The notes beneath the pieces are model-generated. The model searched no databases and was not told the DNA's origin. It was given only the letters and a program-made list of their open reading frames with translations. A DNA stretch of 64,000 nt, from NCBI RefSeq assembly GCF_017876295.1, contig NZ_JAGINT010000001.1, forward strand, positions 3,782,001 to 3,846,000, written 5' to 3'. The DNA comes from Kribbella aluminosa (GTDB lineage Bacteria > Actinomycetota > Actinomycetes > Propionibacteriales > Kribbellaceae). Shown in pieces: positions 61,562 to 64,000 of the stretch (the stretch's first letter is position 1; each line of letters starts with the position of its first letter). Both the position numbers and the translations under genes were made by a program.

Positions 61562-62313
61562 CAGCCGGCCAGCTCGCCGGCCGGGTCCAGTTGCTTCATC
61601 CGGTCCAGGACGGATTCGGCGGTCGGGTCGATCAGTTCGGACTGCAGCTTGCCGTCGGCGAGGAACAGGACGCGGTCGGCGTACGACGCCGCGGACGGGT
61701 CGTGGGTGACCATCACGACGGTCTGCTCGAAGTCGCGCACGGAGCGGTGCAGGAAGGCGAGGACGTCGCCGGAGGAGCGGGAGTCCAGGTTGCCGGTGGG
61801 TTCGTCGGCGAACACCACGTCGGGGCGGGAGGCCAGGGCGCGGGCGCACGCGACGCGTTGCTGCTGACCGCCGGACAGCTCGGACGGCCGGTGGCCGAGG
61901 CGGTCCCCGAGGCCGATCGTGTCGACGACCGTGGCCAGCCAGTCCTGGTCGGGTTTCCGGCCGGCCAGGTCGAGCGGGAGCGTGATGTTCTCCAGCGCGG
62001 ACAGCGTCGGGACCAGGTTGAACGCCTGGAACACGAAGCCGATCCGGTCCCGGCGCAGGTGGGTGAGCTGCTTCTCGGGGAGCGTGGTCAGGTCGACGTC
62101 GCCGAGCAGCACCTTGCCGTCGGACGGCTTGTCCAGGCCCGCGAGACAGTGCAGGAGGGTGGACTTCCCGGAGCCGGACGGGCCCATGATCGCGGTGAAC
62201 CGGCCCTTGCCGAAGTCCGCGCTGACCCCGGCCAATGCATCCACCTGCGTCGAGCCGCCGCCGTACCGCTTCCAGACCTCGATCGCCCGGACTGCCAGAT
62301 CGCCCACACTCAT
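61561..62313 (-). CDS. ABC transporter ATP-binding protein (MacB/LolD type)
   Basis: A 250-residue ATPase. Walker A is GPSGSGKST (about residue 42), the Q-loop IGFVFQAFNLVPTLSALENI, the signature LSGGQQQR, Walker B VVFADEPTGNLD, and the switch VMVTHDPSAASYADR. These are the LolD/MacB features. ATG 62311-62313 is used; six upstream codons are possible but lack a ribosome site. It is the first gene of the pair with the FtsX-like permease. Confidence 0.93.
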   Translation of the reverse strand: MSVGDLAVRAIEVWKRYGGGSTQVDALAGVSADFGKGRFTAIMGPSGSGKSTLLHCLAGLDKPSDGKVLLGDVDLTTLPEKQLTHLRRDRIGFVFQAFNLVPTLSALENITLPLDLAGRKPDQDWLATVVDTIGLGDRLGHRPSELSGGQQQRVACARALASRPDVVFADEPTGNLDSRSSGDVLAFLHRSVRDFEQTVVMVTHDPSAASYADRVLFLADGKLQSELIDPTAESVLDRMKQLDPAGELAG

Positions 62314-62362
62314 GCGACGAACCGTATCCACCCAGGGTTCCTCGCCCGGGCCCAGGCCGGTG

Positions 62363-63247
62363 TCAGCCGTCGACGGTGATCAGATCGATGCCGGCGGACT
62401 CGGCCGCGACCTCCTCGACCGAGCGGGTCGGGAGCGGCGGTGGGGTACCGCCCCAGGCGGGGCAGATCGCCTTGTGGTCGCACCAGTCGCAGAGCGGGCC
62501 GGGGCTCGGGCGCCAGTCGCCGGAGTCGAGCGCGCGGGTGATCGCGACCCAGAGCGCGGAGACCTTCCGCTCACAGGCGCGCAGGTCGGCCTCGTCGGGG
62601 ACGTAGCGGACGATCTCGCCGTTACCGAGGTACACGAGCTGCAGCATCGCTGGAACCACCCCGCGGAGCTTCCACAGCACGAGCGCGTAGAACTTCATCT
62701 GGAAGAGCGCCTTCGCCTCGAAGAACTCCGACGGCGAGCGTCCTGTCTTGTAGTCGACCACCCGGATCTCACCGGTCGGCGCGACGTCCAGCCGGTCGAC
62801 GTACCCGCGGAGCACCAGGCCGGAGTCCAGCGCGGTCTCGACGTACAGCTCCCGCTCGGCGGGCTCCAGTGCGTTCGGATCCTCGAGGGTGAAGTACTTG
62901 CCGAGCAGTTGGTGCGCCTCGGCGAGCCACTTGGCCAGGTCGTCGCCGCTCGCGTCCTCCGCGAACAGCTCGCCGACCTCCGGCTCCTCCTCGAGCAGCC
63001 GCTGCCACTGCGGCTCGAGCATCTCCGCGGCCTGCTCCAGCGTCCGCTGCCCGCGCGGCAGGTCGAACAACCGCTCCAGCACCGCATGCACGACGGTCCC
63101 GCGGACTGCGGCCGGCGACGGCTTCTCCGGCAACCGGTCGACCACCCGGAACCGGTACTTGAGCGGGCAACTCATGAAGTCCGCGGCCCGGGACGGCGAC
63201 AGGGCACCCCGCGGATGCGGATCGGCTACAGCTGCTGCAACGCTCAT
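62363..63247 (-). CDS. RecB family exonuclease (PD-(D/E)XK)
   Basis: A 294-residue nuclease-domain protein. The nuclease motif is GYVDRLDVAPTGEIRVVDYK followed by TGR, and the helix QMKFYALVLWKLRGVVPAM follows as in RecB/Cas4-like folds. SCPLKYRFR near residue 26 and CDWCDHKAICP near residue 265 give the cysteines that usually bind a 4Fe-4S cluster. ATG 63245-63247 is used. It may act in DNA repair; there are no CRISPR genes nearby. Confidence 0.88.
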   Translation of the reverse strand: MSVAAAVADPHPRGALSPSRAADFMSCPLKYRFRVVDRLPEKPSPAAVRGTVVHAVLERLFDLPRGQRTLEQAAEMLEPQWQRLLEEEPEVGELFAEDASGDDLAKWLAEAHQLLGKYFTLEDPNALEPAERELYVETALDSGLVLRGYVDRLDVAPTGEIRVVDYKTGRSPSEFFEAKALFQMKFYALVLWKLRGVVPAMLQLVYLGNGEIVRYVPDEADLRACERKVSALWVAITRALDSGDWRPSPGPLCDWCDHKAICPAWGGTPPPLPTRSVEEVAAESAGIDLITVDG

Positions 63248-63356
63248 GCCCCAAACCCTAGGCACAACCACCGACACTTCGCGCGCACCCCACCCCGGCC
63301 TGTGGATAACCAGGGCCGTAGCAGCCAGTTACCCCGGGCCAAGTAGCGTTGCCTCG

Positions 63357-64000
63357 ATGGCTGACTCGCGCGACCCCGACAACCCGGCCCCGCCGGCCGG
63401 CCCGACGCCGCCGGGAACGTGGGTGCTCGGTCGTGTCCGCGGGATCCGGCTGACCATGCGGTTCACCTGGCTGCCGGTGGCGATGCTGCTGGCGCTCGGC
63501 TTCGCGACCATCATCGGCCAGCAGTTCCCGTCGCTCGGCGGCTGGCGGTACGTCGCCGCGTTCGCGTTCGTGGTGGCGTTCACGTTCTCGATCCTGGTCC
63601 ACGAGCTGGCGCACGCGCTGATGGCGATGCGGTTCGGGATCGGGGTCACCGAGATCAACCTCGGCTTCTTCGCGGCCGGTACGCACATCGAGGGCGAGCG
63701 GAAGTCGCCGCTCGAGGAGTTCGCGGTCTCGGTCGTCGGACCGGTCGCGTCGCTGCTGGTCGGCGGCGTGGCGTACTTCGGCTCCCGCGCGCTCGACGAG
63801 GGTGTCGGATACGTCGCGCTCTGGGAGCTCGGTATCGCGAACCTGATCGTCGGCGTCACGAACCTGCTGCCCGGCCTGCCCCTGGACGGCGGCTGGGTGC
63901 TGCGCGCGATCGTCTGGAAGATCACCGGGAACATGCACACCGGTACGGTGGCGGCGGCCTGGGCGGGCCGGGGGCTCGCGATCCTGGTGCTGGCCGGCCC
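63357..64000 (+). CDS. Site-2 protease (M50) family protein, partial
   Basis: The first 214 codons of a membrane zinc protease that cleaves within the membrane; the gene leaves the window at the right edge. A short polar N-terminus (DPDNPAPPAGPTPPG) precedes membrane helices; the metal motif is VHELAHALMAMRFG (about residue 82), and NLLPGLPLDGGWVLRAIVW carries the third ligand aspartate. TAGCGT ends seven bases before the ATG, indicating a leaderless message. Proteins with an M50-CBS arrangement are common in actinobacteria; the CBS part, if any, is outside. Confidence 0.85.
   Translation, partial: MADSRDPDNPAPPAGPTPPGTWVLGRVRGIRLTMRFTWLPVAMLLALGFATIIGQQFPSLGGWRYVAAFAFVVAFTFSILVHELAHALMAMRFGIGVTEINLGFFAAGTHIEGERKSPLEEFAVSVVGPVASLLVGGVAYFGSRALDEGVGYVALWELGIANLIVGVTNLLPGLPLDGGWVLRAIVWKITGNMHTGTVAAAWAGRGLAILVLAG

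Noticed and set aside
59039-62313. Cell-division FtsE/FtsX pair
   Set aside because: The permease has about 840 residues and two external domains, unlike FtsX (about 300 residues); it fits MacB/Lol-type exporters.

Overview
The window is chromosomal DNA from a high-GC actinobacterium. A mycothiol ligase (MshC), mycothiol-dependent isomerase-like proteins, an F420-type luciferase-like oxidoreductase, a PAC2 protein, DUF3090/DUF5703 proteins and many leaderless promoters (TANNNT 6-8 nt before the start codon) all fit the order Propionibacteriales; gene order and protein style suggest Kribbella or a close relative. The genus is an inference and no rRNA is present.

Accessory part, about 1-16.06 kb. 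Three related serine-recombinase modules lie in tandem, all reading rightward, and the last abuts the 3' end of a tRNA-Leu(GAG) gene on the minus strand. Each module is a short ORF whose stop overlaps the start of a large serine recombinase gene, and each recombinase ends at an attachment-like site with the core GTGTCCGAGGG. The two inner sites share 42 of 43 bases and look like regenerated attP sites, as expected for successive integration at one tRNA. All three recombinases are broken by a nonsense codon plus one or two frameshifts. Cargo: a GNAT acetyltransferase and a small hypothetical protein in the left element; a PLP-dependent ACC deaminase/D-cysteine desulfhydrase homologue, an HTH protein and a 53-residue protein in the middle; a TetR-ABC exporter operon, a deazaflavin-type reductase, a decayed second TetR-ABC pair and an ArdC-like antirestriction metalloprotein in the right element.

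Core part, 16.2-38 kb. Ordinary chromosomal genes: mycothiol-dependent isomerase-like protein, VOC protein, M20 peptidase, GH106-like glycosidase, YhhN-type lysoplasmalogenase, a LysR/MFS divergent pair, MarR, SnoaL-like and LuxR regulators, aldo-keto reductase, F420-type oxidoreductase, UppP, CorA, then the conserved actinobacterial cluster histidine phosphatase-DUF3090-SCO1664-MshC, an L,D-transpeptidase with a secreted partner, PAC2 and a HAD phosphatase.

Transport and glycerol part, 38-64 kb. A peptide ABC transporter locus with two substrate-binding lipoproteins, two permeases and two ATPases; an ECF sigma factor with a SnoaL-like C-terminus; a lipase/esterase pair; a glycerol operon (GlpF-GlpK-GlpD) preceded by a perfect 19-bp dyad; then a small MarR-controlled group, a second glycerol kinase and an IclR regulator that probably controls glycerol use. 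Between IclR and the second kinase are a 22-bp perfect inverted repeat and a 24-bp tandem repeat. The window closes with a MacB/FtsX-type ABC exporter, a RecB-like nuclease and a partial site-2 protease.
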